From assembly GCF_041260665.1 (NCBI RefSeq), contig NZ_JBGCCT010000014.1, positions 1 to 64,000 on the forward strand: a stretch of 64,000 bases of DNA, written 5' to 3'. Below, one piece after another: positions 1 to 8,319 of this stretch (within the stretch, counting starts at the first letter, position 1; the number at the start of each line of letters is the position of its first letter). The position numbers were made by a program, and so were the translations under genes. Source of the DNA: Catenulispora sp. GP43. GTDB lineage: Bacteria; Actinomycetota; Actinomycetes; Streptomycetales; Catenulisporaceae. The notes below the pieces were generated by a model, which was not told the DNA's origin, searched no databases, and was given only the letters and a program-made list of their open reading frames with translations.

Positions 1-384
1 CCGCCACCACACCCCACCCACCATCCGGCACCACCCAGCCACAGCAACAAGATCAAACTAAGCTACGTGGCATTGCCGCCGGAGGCGCCCTTGACCTTGA
101 CTGTGGCTCTTGACTGTGGCAATAAACCCGACCACCTGCCCACACCACCGCCGCCCCCGCCCAACCCGACACACCACCGAGCCGCGCCACCAACGAATCC
201 CGCAAACCATCCGCGAAGCCGTAAAAAGTCTCTAAACCACAAAACAAACCGCACCTGCCTACCCGCCCACCCACACACCAGTCAGAAGCGCCACAAAGTC
301 ACGGCCTTAACACCAGCGCGTCAAGTGGCCGTAATCCGTGGTAGGTAGGGATTCCGTCAGAGTCGGCTTCTATGCTCCCTGGTC
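1..384. other. Intergenic region, C/A-rich top strand
   Basis: I see no convincing gene here. The top strand is strikingly rich in C and A and poor in T, giving only proline-rich or glycine/tryptophan-rich open frames with no codon bias like the neighbours. The stretch just before 385 presumably holds the promoter of the DUF4240 gene, but I cannot point to clear -35/-10 boxes. Confidence 0.6.
96..120. repeat. 12-bp tandem direct repeat
   Basis: The 12-mer CTTGACTGTGGC occurs at 96-107 and again at 109-120, separated by one base. It lies in the otherwise featureless leader region about 265 bp upstream of the first gene. It could be a protein binding site or a simple slippage product; nothing else in the sequence decides. 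Confidence 0.5.
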
Positions 385-957
385 ATGGACATCGAAACAT
401 GGTGGAGCATCATCGAGCAGGCTCGCGCCTCGGTCGGCGATCGGGCCGACGACCGGGACCCACCTGACGACCCGTTGCCCGCCGCGCTGGTCGACACGCT
501 CGCCACGCTGGAGCCGGCCGACATCATCGACTTCTGGGTGAAACACGTCGAGTTGACGGACTCCGCGGAGCGGTATCCGCTGCGGTGGGCCGCCTTCCTG
601 ATCGAGGGCAGCTTCTCGAACGACGGCTTCATGGACTTCCGTGACGGGCTGATGCTGCTCGGACAGGAGACGTTCAGCCGTGCCGTGGCCGATCCCGACT
701 CGCTGGCCGATCTGCCGGTGGTCGTCAAGATGGGCCGCGACGAGGGTGGCTGGATCGGTTTCGAGTCGCTGGCTTACCCGATCAAGGACGCTTATCGAAA
801 GGTCCGGGGCGAGACCGACACGTTCAATGCGGCGTTGGAGGCCGCAGCCAAAGGTATGACGCGTCCCGAACTGCCGAGCGGCGACAACTGGGATCCGGAG
901 GACGACGACGCGATGCGGCACCACCTTCCCCGCCTCGCGGCCCTCTTCCTGGACTGA
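385..957 (+). CDS. DUF4240 domain protein
   Basis: A 190-residue acidic soluble protein that opens with MDIETWWSIIEQAR and fits the DUF4240 family, which begins with a D-x-x-x-F/W-W-x-x-I/L signature followed by a helical region. No signal peptide or membrane segment is visible. DUF4240 proteins have no established biochemical role; in actinomycetes they occur as standalone genes and near toxin/immunity loci. The gene stands alone: the next gene, LtrA, is convergent with a gap of about 200 bp. ATG at 385 is chosen because the family signature begins at once. Confidence 0.75.
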   Translation: MDIETWWSIIEQARASVGDRADDRDPPDDPLPAALVDTLATLEPADIIDFWVKHVELTDSAERYPLRWAAFLIEGSFSNDGFMDFRDGLMLLGQETFSRAVADPDSLADLPVVVKMGRDEGGWIGFESLAYPIKDAYRKVRGETDTFNAALEAAAKGMTRPELPSGDNWDPEDDDAMRHHLPRLAALFLD

Positions 958-1163
958 GAGAAGGCGAGAGGCAGATCCTGGAAGCGGCCACGTCCGGGCA
1001 TCGCCAAAAACTCGGTGGCGGCAGCCCTCGAAGAGATCGTCGACACGGTCTTCCTTCCCCCTGGTGCGCTGAGTGCGGCAGCACCGAACCGCGCACGACG
1101 TCCCCCTGGGACAAACCACGGTAACTCCCGAGCTCATCAATATGGCGCTCGGCGAGGTGGTCA

Positions 1164-2393
1164 TCACGGCGGTGGATGCCGTGCTGGGGCCGTCGAGCTG
1201 ACGTCCGCGGCGAGCCGGTGCCACACCGCGAATACCCATGGGACGCCGAGCAGCAGTACGAGGACCACACCGAGCAGTACGGGTGCCGGCCGCGCGGCAG
1301 CCAGGGCGAGGCACGCGAGTGCCACGGCGCCGCAAAGCCTGGCAAGCGTCCGGTAGAAGTTGCGGTCGTCCCGCCAGGCCTGCAGGCTTGCGGCGACCAG
1401 CATGGTCGCGCAGAGCGCGATGGCGGTGCCCGCGCACAAGACCCATGCTGTCGCCGCCGGAGTGCGACCATCATGTGCGTGCGCGATCAGGCTGACCATC
1501 GCGGTGCCCATAGCGGCGATGGCGGCGGTGAGGGGCAGGTGGGCCAGCAGCCATTGCAGGTTCGCCCGCGAAGTCGATCTCGGCTCGCGGTGTCCGGCGA
1601 AGTCGAAGTAGGTCCACCAGGCGCCGAAGCCGACCACGACGGCGACCAGGCCGACGGTGAGGGTGAGTGCGCTGATCGGGCGGTTGGACAGGCCGCCGGC
1701 CACGTTCGTGAGCGTTTCGCCGAGCACGATGATCGTGATGAGCCCGAACCGTTCGATGAGCGCGTCGGTGATGGTCAGGGCGGAGGCCTCCTCGGGCAGC
1801 GCGGTGATGGCCAGGGCGCCGAACGCGGTCAGGTACGCGATATCGATCAGGCCCCAGGACCACACGCGGGCGCCGGGCGGCAGGAGGGCGGACCCGGCCA
1901 GCAGTACGGCGCACGCCGCCGTGGCGGACACGAACAGCAGGCTGGACCGGCGGTATTCGGGGCTGTCGCCCCGGCCGGCCAGCAGCCAGAGCATCGCCAG
2001 CACGGCGAATAGCGCTGCCGAGGCGATGGCGAAGCCCGCGCCGCGCGCGCCGCTCGCGTCCGGGATCATGGCGCCCATGGTGACCAGGAGCAGGATCTGG
2101 AGCAGGAACGTGCTGCGGGCGCGGGCGTCCTCGTGGCCGTGGAGCTCGTGGTGGAGGCTGCCGTTGACCCAGGCGATCCACACGAGTGTGAACACCGCGG
2201 TGAACTCGCCGAGTCTGCCCCAGGTCAGGTGCCCGGCGAGGTGGTGGGCGGCCTGGGCGACCAGCACGACCACGGCGAGGTCGTAGAAGAGTTCGAGTGG
2301 TCCGACCACGCGGTCGCGGGGCTGCTCGCCGTGGGGACGGGGCGGCTGCCAGAGATGGCGGCGTAGCAGGGCCCAGCGCTCTCGGGGTGTCAT
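1164..2393 (-). CDS. Low temperature requirement protein A (LtrA) family membrane protein
   Basis: A 409-residue polytopic membrane protein. After a basic N-terminal tail, the family signature appears around residues 30-45 (VVGPLELFYDLAVVVLVAQ), followed by roughly ten or more hydrophobic helices and the conserved LIERFGLITIIVLGE segment in the middle. LtrA was named from Listeria monocytogenes growth at low temperature; its transport substrate is unknown. The start lies 15 bp downstream of the stop of the SnoaL-like gene, so the two are probably cotranscribed under the divergent TetR gene at 2969. Family assignment is secure; function in this cell is not. Confidence 0.9.
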   Translation of the reverse strand: MTPRERWALLRRHLWQPPRPHGEQPRDRVVGPLELFYDLAVVVLVAQAAHHLAGHLTWGRLGEFTAVFTLVWIAWVNGSLHHELHGHEDARARSTFLLQILLLVTMGAMIPDASGARGAGFAIASAALFAVLAMLWLLAGRGDSPEYRRSSLLFVSATAACAVLLAGSALLPPGARVWSWGLIDIAYLTAFGALAITALPEEASALTITDALIERFGLITIIVLGETLTNVAGGLSNRPISALTLTVGLVAVVVGFGAWWTYFDFAGHREPRSTSRANLQWLLAHLPLTAAIAAMGTAMVSLIAHAHDGRTPAATAWVLCAGTAIALCATMLVAASLQAWRDDRNFYRTLARLCGAVALACLALAAARPAPVLLGVVLVLLLGVPWVFAVWHRLAADVSSTAPARHPPP

Positions 2394-2408
2394 GGCTTGG
2401 TTCGGTGA

Positions 2409-2876
2409 TCAGGGTGTGGACGGCCGCGTTTCGGTCCAGTCGACCATCAGGCGGCGCTCGGCGAACAGCCAGTCGCCGTCCCGCTTGACGAACGCGTCAA
2501 GGTAGCGGATGGAAGCGATCATCAGCGTGCGCGATCCGTCGTCGGCGACTGTGAGGTGGTGGGCGATGCAGTAGCTCTCCCCGGTCGCCCGCTCACCGTC
2601 CAGGACGACCGTGCTCTGACCATTGAAGTGGGTCGTCGCCGTGTAGGCGTTGAGCGCGTCGAACACCGGCGCCAGCGACTCGCGGCCGTGCAGCTCCTGG
2701 GTCGGCTCCCCGGACCTGGCGTCCATGAACACCAGGAAGCGGGTGTCCTCGGTGAACAACGCCATCTGACCCTTGGCATCGCGCCGGTCCGCGCAGTGCG
2801 CGTAGGCGTCGAACAGCTCACGGATGGCCAGTCGGTCGGCGGCCTCCTGAGGTGAGATCGTGGCGTGGGCCGTCAT
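2409..2876 (-). CDS. SnoaL-like / NTF2-fold nuclear transport factor family protein
   Basis: A 155-residue cytoplasmic protein of the SnoaL_4 type: helix-rich start (ADRLAIRELFDAYAHCADR), a D/R-rich turn, then alternating beta strands with the HxF and YCIAHH core typical of the NTF2 cone fold. Members act as small-molecule isomerases, dehydratases or ring-cleaving hydrolases, or simply bind ligand; the substrate cannot be read from sequence. It is the first gene of an apparent two-gene operon with LtrA and is divergent from a TetR regulator, suggesting an inducible stress or detoxification unit. Confidence 0.8.
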   Translation of the reverse strand: MTAHATISPQEAADRLAIRELFDAYAHCADRRDAKGQMALFTEDTRFLVFMDARSGEPTQELHGRESLAPVFDALNAYTATTHFNGQSTVVLDGERATGESYCIAHHLTVADDGSRTLMIASIRYLDAFVKRDGDWLFAERRLMVDWTETRPSTP

Positions 2877-2968
2877 GGCAGTTCCCTCTCGTCGGAATCC
2901 GCAGGCCTATTTGACGTCTGTATAGCATCAGGAGTCGTGACGTTTCGCAACCGCGCTGGAGGCACCGG

Positions 2969-3541
2969 GTGACAGATCGCACCGACCCCCGGATCACCCG
3001 GACGGTCCACGCCCTGGAGCAGGCGATCGTCGAGCTCGCCGCGCACCAGCCGGTTTCGCGGATCTCCGTAGCGGCCCTCGCCGACCGGGCCGGGGTGACC
3101 CGGGCCACGTTCTACAACCGCTACGACAGCCCCCTGGACCTGCTCATCCAGGTCCTCCACGCGGACCTGGACCGCGGCCATCGCCGGGAGCAGGAGCTGC
3201 GGGCCGAGGGCACACACTCGGCCGCCGAGATGCTAAGGCTCACCACCGCGGAGGTCGCCGAGCACGTCGAGCGGTTCCGGACCGTCTACCGCCAGGCCCT
3301 CCAAGACCCGGCAGATCGCGGGGTGTCCGAGGCCCTGGTCCGGCACTTCGCCGACTACGCCATGGCGTTCATGGCGCGGTCGGCCGATCCGGGAGTGCCT
3401 CGCGCGAATCAGGGGGTTGTCGCTGCCTTCATGGCCCACGGCTTCGCCGGAGCCATCGCCGCCTGGCTCGGCGACGACACCGTGACGAAAGCGGATCTGG
3501 TCGACGCCGCGGTGGCCTGCGCGCCGTCCTGGTGGACGTAA
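2969..3541 (+). CDS. TetR/AcrR family transcriptional regulator
   Basis: A 190-residue protein with the N-terminal TetR helix-turn-helix at about residues 10-55, ending in the diagnostic VTRATFYNRY segment. The C-terminal all-helical half is the ligand/dimer domain (TetR_C_33-like). GTG at 2969 is chosen because a GGAGG box sits 6 bases upstream and the HTH domain begins about ten residues later. It is divergent from the SnoaL-LtrA pair with only 92 bp between start codons, so it most likely represses that operon and itself. The ligand is unknown. Confidence 0.88.
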   Translation: MTDRTDPRITRTVHALEQAIVELAAHQPVSRISVAALADRAGVTRATFYNRYDSPLDLLIQVLHADLDRGHRREQELRAEGTHSAAEMLRLTTAEVAEHVERFRTVYRQALQDPADRGVSEALVRHFADYAMAFMARSADPGVPRANQGVVAAFMAHGFAGAIAAWLGDDTVTKADLVDAAVACAPSWWT

Positions 3542-3898
3542 CCCCCACTCTTTCCTGTCGTGGCTCAGCCCCTCCACGAAGGGAACCATCGATGACTCGT
3601 ATACGTCTGCGGCTCTTCGCACGGTGAGTTTGAGACTTTGAAATGGACCCATTAAGGCGCGTCTTCCAACCGGCTTGGTCATCGCAACGTCCCCTATTCA
3701 GGTGTTGCGAACCGTCCGGGCGCCGCACTTCGCCTTCCACGCGTCCAATCTGCGCATGTTCGACACCGGCGACAAGTTCGGCACCGTCACCGTGCTCGCG
3801 GGCACGATCGTCCTGGCCGCGCTCCTCCTCATTCCGACGAGGACGGTGAACCCGCTTGGAGACCTCTTTGGCGAAAGCGCGTGTTGAAGACCTGCTGC
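3542..3898. other. Intergenic region with a possible membrane-protein remnant
   Basis: The open frame 3675-3887 (+), starting with TTG, encodes about 70 residues with one hydrophobic stretch (GTVTVLAGTIVLAALLLIP) preceded by FHASNLRMFDTG. It looks like a single transmembrane piece cut from a larger transporter rather than a complete gene; there is no ribosome binding site. Nothing else is evident in this stretch. Confidence 0.3.
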
Positions 3899-4195
3899 TC
3901 AGGCCTGCATCGTGACTTCATAGGTTTCCAGGCGCTGTGCCGTGAGTCCCGCCGTCGCCGGGTTGTGCTGCTCACGGATGCCCGACGGTCCTGCTGCGGC
4001 GGTGACCGCATCCATCTGCTCGCGGGTCTCCCACAGCGAGATGATGACGAGCTTGCCGGTCTCAGCGTCGGTGAGCAGGTAATAGCCTTTGAAACCGGGC
4101 ATCTGGCGGGCGCCGGGCAACTGCTGCTCGGCAATACGGATGGCGCCGTCGAACCCGTCGGCTCCAGCCTTGGCTGTGATCACGCGCGCGAACAT
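3899..4195 (-). CDS. Antibiotic biosynthesis monooxygenase (ABM) domain protein
   Basis: A 98-residue single-domain protein of the dimeric alpha/beta-barrel class: MFARVITAKAG opening strand, then the QQLPGARQMPGFKGYYLL motif (helix, conserved PGF turn and strand) and the LVIISLWETREQMDA segment typical of ABM/YgiN proteins. Members of this fold oxidise quinols or polyketides without cofactors, or simply dimerise and bind small ligands. It is isolated, flanked by a non-coding stretch and a MarR gene on the same strand 187 bp upstream. The start is supported by family alignment; an AGGAGA-like box precedes it. Confidence 0.82.
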   Translation of the reverse strand: MFARVITAKAGADGFDGAIRIAEQQLPGARQMPGFKGYYLLTDAETGKLVIISLWETREQMDAVTAAAGPSGIREQHNPATAGLTAQRLETYEVTMQA

Positions 4196-4382
4196 TGCTC
4201 TCCTTCGGGCTTACAACGGAACTGCTGACTCTTGCCAACTGGTTCCTGGTCGGTTGCGGCAACCGGACCCGCGCATACCCAGGCTACGCGGCAGGCATGC
4301 CGCAGCGTCGCGCACTGGCCCGCAGGCAGCCCGATCACATCCGCCGCACACCCGTCACCCGACGCTCCTGGGCGGCCTGTGG

Positions 4383-4904
4383 TCAGCGCGGCTGTGCGGG
4401 CCCTGCGGCCGTCGGCGGCCGGTCATCGGGGACGTGGCCGTCTCGGTCGATGGCGCGCGTGATGCGGCCGCCGATGTCGCGCAGCTGGCGCGTCTGCGGC
4501 TTCGTCAGTTGGTCGAACACCAGCCGGCGCACCTCCTCGATATGGCCGGGCGCGGCCTCCACGACCTTCGTCCAGCCGTCGTCGGTCATGATCGCCAGCG
4601 TGTAACGGCCATCCGCCGGATCGGGAGTGCGGCGCACCCAGCCGCGCTGCTCCATGCGCGCGACCACTTGAGACAGCCGGGGAAGCGAGCCCTCGGCCTG
4701 CGCCGCCAACGTACTCATCCGCCGGGTGCGATCAGGCGCCTCTGACAGCAGAGCCAGCACCTGGTACTCGAAGTGGGAGATCCCGGCGTCTCGGCGCAGC
4801 TGGGCGTCGAGCGCGGCCGACAGCCGGTTCAGGACGCCGGCCAGGGCCAGCCACGCCTGCCTCTCATCAGGGTCGAGCCAGCGCGGCTCGGGCGGGGCGT
4901 TCAC
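4383..4904 (-). CDS. MarR family transcriptional regulator
   Basis: A 173-residue winged-helix regulator. The segment DAGISHFEYQVLALLSEAPD and the recognition region LPRLSQVVARMEQRGWVRR followed by the wing (DPADGRYTLAIMTDDGW) are classic MarR. The GTG start at 4904 lies inside a perfect palindrome (4903-4914), and another palindrome lies at 4980-4991 in the divergent promoter region shared with the Tat-exported SnoaL-like gene at 5054. This arrangement suggests autoregulation plus control of the downstream SnoaL-like/MDR pair, probably relieved by a phenolic or other small ligand. Confidence 0.88.
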   Translation of the reverse strand: MNAPPEPRWLDPDERQAWLALAGVLNRLSAALDAQLRRDAGISHFEYQVLALLSEAPDRTRRMSTLAAQAEGSLPRLSQVVARMEQRGWVRRTPDPADGRYTLAIMTDDGWTKVVEAAPGHIEEVRRLVFDQLTKPQTRQLRDIGGRITRAIDRDGHVPDDRPPTAAGPAQPR

Positions 4905-4914
4905 CTGTACAGGT
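4903..4914. promoter_or_regulatory. Candidate MarR operator 1 (palindrome)
   Basis: ACCTGTACAGGT is a perfect 12-bp palindrome overlapping the GTG start codon of the MarR gene, followed at once by GTTAAC. Binding here would block translation-start-proximal transcription of marR. Inference only. Confidence 0.5.
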
Positions 4915-4979
4915 TAACAGTTGAAGTGATCCGACCCTGGAATGACTTGCAGCGTGAAGTGAAGCAGAGCTAGAGTCAA

Positions 4980-4991
4980 TTAAAGCTTTAA
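4980..4991. promoter_or_regulatory. Candidate MarR operator 2 (palindrome)
   Basis: TTAAAGCTTTAA is a perfect 12-bp AT-rich palindrome in a GC-rich genome, extended weakly on both sides (TCAA...AGTCA). It lies 62 bp before the ATG of the SnoaL-like gene, where a repressor would cover the promoter. Confidence 0.5.
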
Positions 4992-5053
4992 GTCAGACAC
5001 CGGTCGGGTACAGGCTGAACCCTTTCCTCAACCAGCAGAAGAAGGCATCACCG

Positions 5054-6076
5054 ATGCAGCACGCCAACAAGCAGGAGCCCACAAGGCGGACGATACTCCG
5101 CGCCGGAGCGGCAGCCGGGACGGCCACAGGCCTGAGCGCCGCCGGTATCCCCGGGGCCCGGGCGGCGAACGCCACGACGACCTCGGCACCCGGCGAATCA
5201 CGCAAGCCACCGCCCTATCCGCCCGATGTCACGGACACCTCACGCTGCACCCCGGAGGTCGCAGCGCTCTTCCACCGCATCTTCACCGCCAAAAGCGAAC
5301 ACGACACCGCCGCGTTCATGGCCCACTTCTCAAGAACGAACACCTCTTACAGCGACGCCTGCCTGGGCGTGGTCATGTCCGGCTGGCAAACGATCAACAC
5401 CGAGTTCACCTCGATCTTCACGAGCGCACCGACCGACGCGATCGCCTACCCGCTGACCATCGTCGGCGACACGGACAGCGCGACGGTCGAATTCGTGGAC
5501 TCCCCCGGGTTCTTCGGCCAGGAGATCCGCGCCCTGTCCTCGGTCACCTTCGACCGCGACCGGAAGATCACCCGCTGGGTCGACTACTGGGACCGTCGCA
5601 GTTCCCTGTTCCCCAGCCCCGACGCCAGCGCCTACCCGGCCGACTTCAACGATTCCGAGCAGAACGCCGACCCCGCCGTCGTGCACGCCGCCACCCGGCT
5701 CCAATCCGCTTTCGCAGCCGGCGACGCCGCCGCAGCCGCCGCTCTGATGTCCGTCGACGTCGTCCATGAAGACATGGCCGCCCACACTGAAGTCCGCGGA
5801 CAGGCCCAGGTCCAGCGCTACTACACGCGGGCACTCCGACATCTGCCCTACGGCCCGGGCGCCGCGCTGCTCCACACCGAGGGCAGCCGCCAAGGCGGCG
5901 GCTACGAGTGGTCGACGTCACCGGCCGTCGCGCCGGGGCGTCGCGGCCACACCGCCATCGGGCTCGACGCCGTCGGCAGGATCAACCACCTGATCACCGT
6001 CTACGACTCCAGCCTGCTGAGTTACCCCGCCTATCTATCCCTCGTCGGCCTCGCAGCCGAGGCACCCCTGTCCTGA
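5054..6076 (+). CDS. Tat-exported tandem SnoaL-like (NTF2-fold) protein
   Basis: A 340-residue protein with a twin-arginine leader: TRRTILRAGAAAG around residues 11-23 followed by a hydrophobic stretch and an ARA cleavage site near residue 38. The mature part appears to contain two NTF2-like halves: residues about 65-180 (ALFHRIFTAKSEHDTAAFMA ... RDRKITRWVDYWDRR) and about 205-325 (LQSAFAAGDAAAAAALMSVD ... GLDAVGRINHLITVYDS). Each half has the loop-strand pattern ending in an x-I-x-x-x-x-x-Y/D motif. Tat export implies folding or ligand loading before secretion. It begins the transcript shared with the MDR gene 38 bp downstream and is divergent from marR. Substrate unknown. Confidence 0.72.
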   Translation: MQHANKQEPTRRTILRAGAAAGTATGLSAAGIPGARAANATTTSAPGESRKPPPYPPDVTDTSRCTPEVAALFHRIFTAKSEHDTAAFMAHFSRTNTSYSDACLGVVMSGWQTINTEFTSIFTSAPTDAIAYPLTIVGDTDSATVEFVDSPGFFGQEIRALSSVTFDRDRKITRWVDYWDRRSSLFPSPDASAYPADFNDSEQNADPAVVHAATRLQSAFAAGDAAAAAALMSVDVVHEDMAAHTEVRGQAQVQRYYTRALRHLPYGPGAALLHTEGSRQGGGYEWSTSPAVAPGRRGHTAIGLDAVGRINHLITVYDSSLLSYPAYLSLVGLAAEAPLS

Positions 6077-6114
6077 ACACAGCAGCAACCACTACCGACC
6101 ACAAGGATCTGATC

Positions 6115-7113
6115 ATGCCCGTTGACACTCAGCACCGCCCCGAGAACGAGCCACGGAAGATGGCCGCGGTCGTCCTCCAAACCGGCGGGCCGCCGGCGCA
6201 GTCGGTGACCTGTCGTACCGCACCGATACCCGAGCCCGCTCCCGGTGAAGCACTCGTCGAAGTGCACGCGGCCGCGGTGAACCCGCTCGACGTCGCCAAC
6301 GCCGCGGGCTGGCTCGGCACACCGCTGCCGGTGATCCCCGGCGTCGACTTCGCCGGCGTCGTCGTCTCAGACGGCGACCACAAGGGGCACCAGGTGTGGG
6401 GCAGCGGTCCGGCATTGGGGATGACGCGGCCCGGCACCCACGCACGCTTCGTCGCCCTTCCCGAGACCTGGCTGTCCCGCAAACCGGTGAACCTGACGAT
6501 GGCCGAGGCCGGCGCGGTCGGCCGGTCCCACCTCACCGCCTTCGAGACGGTCATCAACATCATGGAGCTGATACCCGGAGAGACGATCCTCATCACCGGC
6601 GGAGCGGGCATGGTCGGCCAGGCCGCCGCCGCGATCGCCCGCTGGCGCGGCGCAGAACCGATCATCGCCGACCGCCGCCGGCCCGACGGCGTGGAGCACT
6701 TCATCGACACCAGCTCCGGCGACCTCCGCGAGGCGGTGCTCGACATCACCGACGGACGCGGCACCGACCTAGTCCTGGACACGGTCGGCGGCGCACTGTT
6801 CGAACCGGCGCTGCGCAGCCTCCGCTTCGGTGGCCGGATGGTCGGCATCTTCAGCGCCCCCGAGCCGCGGATCGACTTCTCACCGGCCGAGATCTACAAC
6901 CGGCAGCTGCGCGTCACGGGACTGGCCAGCGTGTTCCTGGACGGGGCCCACGTCGCAGGCGTCTTCGACCAGCTACGTCCGCTCTTCGAGCGCGGCATCC
7001 TCGCTCCCCCGGCAGTGAAGACCTGGCAACTGGAGGACAGCGCCGAGGCCTACCAGACGGTCAGTGACGGCTCGGCCGGGATCAAGCAGGTTCTGCTGCC
7101 GAGCGGCGGCTGA
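6115..7113 (+). CDS. Zinc-independent MDR alcohol dehydrogenase / quinone oxidoreductase-like protein
   Basis: A 332-residue medium-chain dehydrogenase/reductase. The N-terminal GroES-like domain carries EALVEVHAAAVNPLDV and VIPGVDFAGVV; the Rossmann domain has ILITGGAGMVGQAAAAIARW around residues 155-175; the tail TWQLEDSAEAYQTV is typical of the family. The catalytic and structural zinc ligands of true alcohol dehydrogenases are absent, so an NADPH:quinone or enoyl reductase role fits better. ATG at 6115 is preferred over upstream in-frame codons because AAGGAT lies 6 bases before it and the upstream frame overlaps the preceding gene. Confidence 0.85.
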   Translation: MPVDTQHRPENEPRKMAAVVLQTGGPPAQSVTCRTAPIPEPAPGEALVEVHAAAVNPLDVANAAGWLGTPLPVIPGVDFAGVVVSDGDHKGHQVWGSGPALGMTRPGTHARFVALPETWLSRKPVNLTMAEAGAVGRSHLTAFETVINIMELIPGETILITGGAGMVGQAAAAIARWRGAEPIIADRRRPDGVEHFIDTSSGDLREAVLDITDGRGTDLVLDTVGGALFEPALRSLRFGGRMVGIFSAPEPRIDFSPAEIYNRQLRVTGLASVFLDGAHVAGVFDQLRPLFERGILAPPAVKTWQLEDSAEAYQTVSDGSAGIKQVLLPSGG

Positions 7114-7128
7114 GCGCGACAGGCTGCC

Positions 7129-7170
7129 GGTTCGCCGTCGGCCGCGGTGTATCGCGGCCGACTGCGAACC
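7129..7170. terminator. Bidirectional terminator-like hairpin
   Basis: A long inverted repeat (GGTTCGC..TCGGCCGCG paired with CGCGGCCGA..GCGAACC, one 2x2 internal mismatch, 6-base loop) sits between the convergent MDR and AraC genes. No U-tract follows, as is common in actinomycetes. Confidence 0.6.
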
Positions 7171-7218
7171 CTGCTGCCTGCCCTGTCCTGGTCAGAAATT
7201 TCAGCCCGTTCAGCACGT

Positions 7219-8154
7219 TCAGCCCCGAGCAGATGAGACCGAGCGGGCGTAGTCGTTGGGGGTGCGACCGTAGCGCTTCTTGAAGGTCCGGATGAAGTGG
7301 CTGCTGTCAGCGAACTGCCAGTACGCGGCGAGCTCTGAGATGCTCAGCCGGCTGGCCGACGGTGCGGTCAGGGCGAGCCGGGCTTCCTCCAGGCGCCGCT
7401 CGCGGATATAGGAGACCACTGATTCCCCGGCTACGGCGAACGCCCGCTGCAGAGTGCGCACCGAGACGTTGAGCTCGCGCGCCAGCACCACCGCCGACAG
7501 CTCGGGATCGGCGAGCCGGCGGTCCGCGAGGTCTTTCGCGGCTTGTGCCAGGGCGGGGGCGAGTACGGGTTCGGCGTCGTCGAACCGGCGCCGGGCCACC
7601 GCTTTGGTCAGTTCGATGAGCGTGCTGTGGGCCGCTTGCACGCCGGCCGGGGTGAGGTCGGGCATCGTCAGCCGGACCATGTTCGTGTGGGCCGTCAGCA
7701 GGCGTAGTTCGGCTGAGTTGCTCGCGCCGGTGAGGACCCGCCCGCCGAGCAGCGGCTTGAGTAGGGCCGCGGGAAGGACCAGGACCGTCGCCGCCGTATC
7801 GGGCACCGTCTGGAAGTGCGACGGCCGCCCGACATGCTTCAGCAGGAACTGCCCGGCCGATATCGTGCGCTCGCCGCGGTCGTGCGGGCCGCCCAGGGTC
7901 CAGGCGCCGCGTTGCACGACGTACAGCCGCACCACGTCCTCCGAGCTGGTGAGCGGACCGTCGGTCCGGATCGCCGACGCGCCGTGCAGGTCGGTGATCG
8001 CCACGTCGTCGACCCGGGTGGCGCGGTGCTTGACGCGGAAGTCGGCGGTCGTGGCCGGGGTGAAGGTCGGCAGGGGGACACCGTCGCCGAACTCCGCCTC
8101 CCAGCCGCGGCGGAAGTCATGGAAAGCTCGCGACTCAACGGCGTCCGTATCCAC
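7219..8154 (-). CDS. AraC family transcriptional regulator with AraC-binding-like cupin domain
   Basis: A 311-residue regulator. Residues about 15-190 form an AraC_binding_2-type sensory domain (FRVKHRATRVDDVAITDLHG, then VVQRGAWTLGGPHDRGERTI). The C-terminal hundred residues hold the double HTH with LNVSVRTLQRAFAVAGESVV and the signature FADSSHFIRTFKKRYGRTPN. GTG at 8154 is chosen because GGGGGAGG precedes it by 5 bases; the open frame extends far upstream but has no matching start signal. It is divergent from the SDR-led gene run starting at 8320 and probably activates it in response to an aromatic or related inducer. Confidence 0.9.
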   Translation of the reverse strand: MDTDAVESRAFHDFRRGWEAEFGDGVPLPTFTPATTADFRVKHRATRVDDVAITDLHGASAIRTDGPLTSSEDVVRLYVVQRGAWTLGGPHDRGERTISAGQFLLKHVGRPSHFQTVPDTAATVLVLPAALLKPLLGGRVLTGASNSAELRLLTAHTNMVRLTMPDLTPAGVQAAHSTLIELTKAVARRRFDDAEPVLAPALAQAAKDLADRRLADPELSAVVLARELNVSVRTLQRAFAVAGESVVSYIRERRLEEARLALTAPSASRLSISELAAYWQFADSSHFIRTFKKRYGRTPNDYARSVSSARG

Positions 8155-8319
8155 TCGACCTCCCCCTCTCGCGGCCCGCCCCGGACCCACATCCGGTGGC
8201 GCCGATGTTCTGTTTGGACGGCGCTGTGGTTCAAGCGTGCGCATCTCCAGTCTTCCTAGGCTCGGTCGTGGGGGCAATCCCCAGTTCAGGACCGATGTGC
8301 AGGACAGACGGGAGCTTTC

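Noticed and set aside
2877-2968. Operator in the TetR/SnoaL divergent region
   Set aside because: TGACGT occurs twice but I see no convincing palindrome, so no site is listed.
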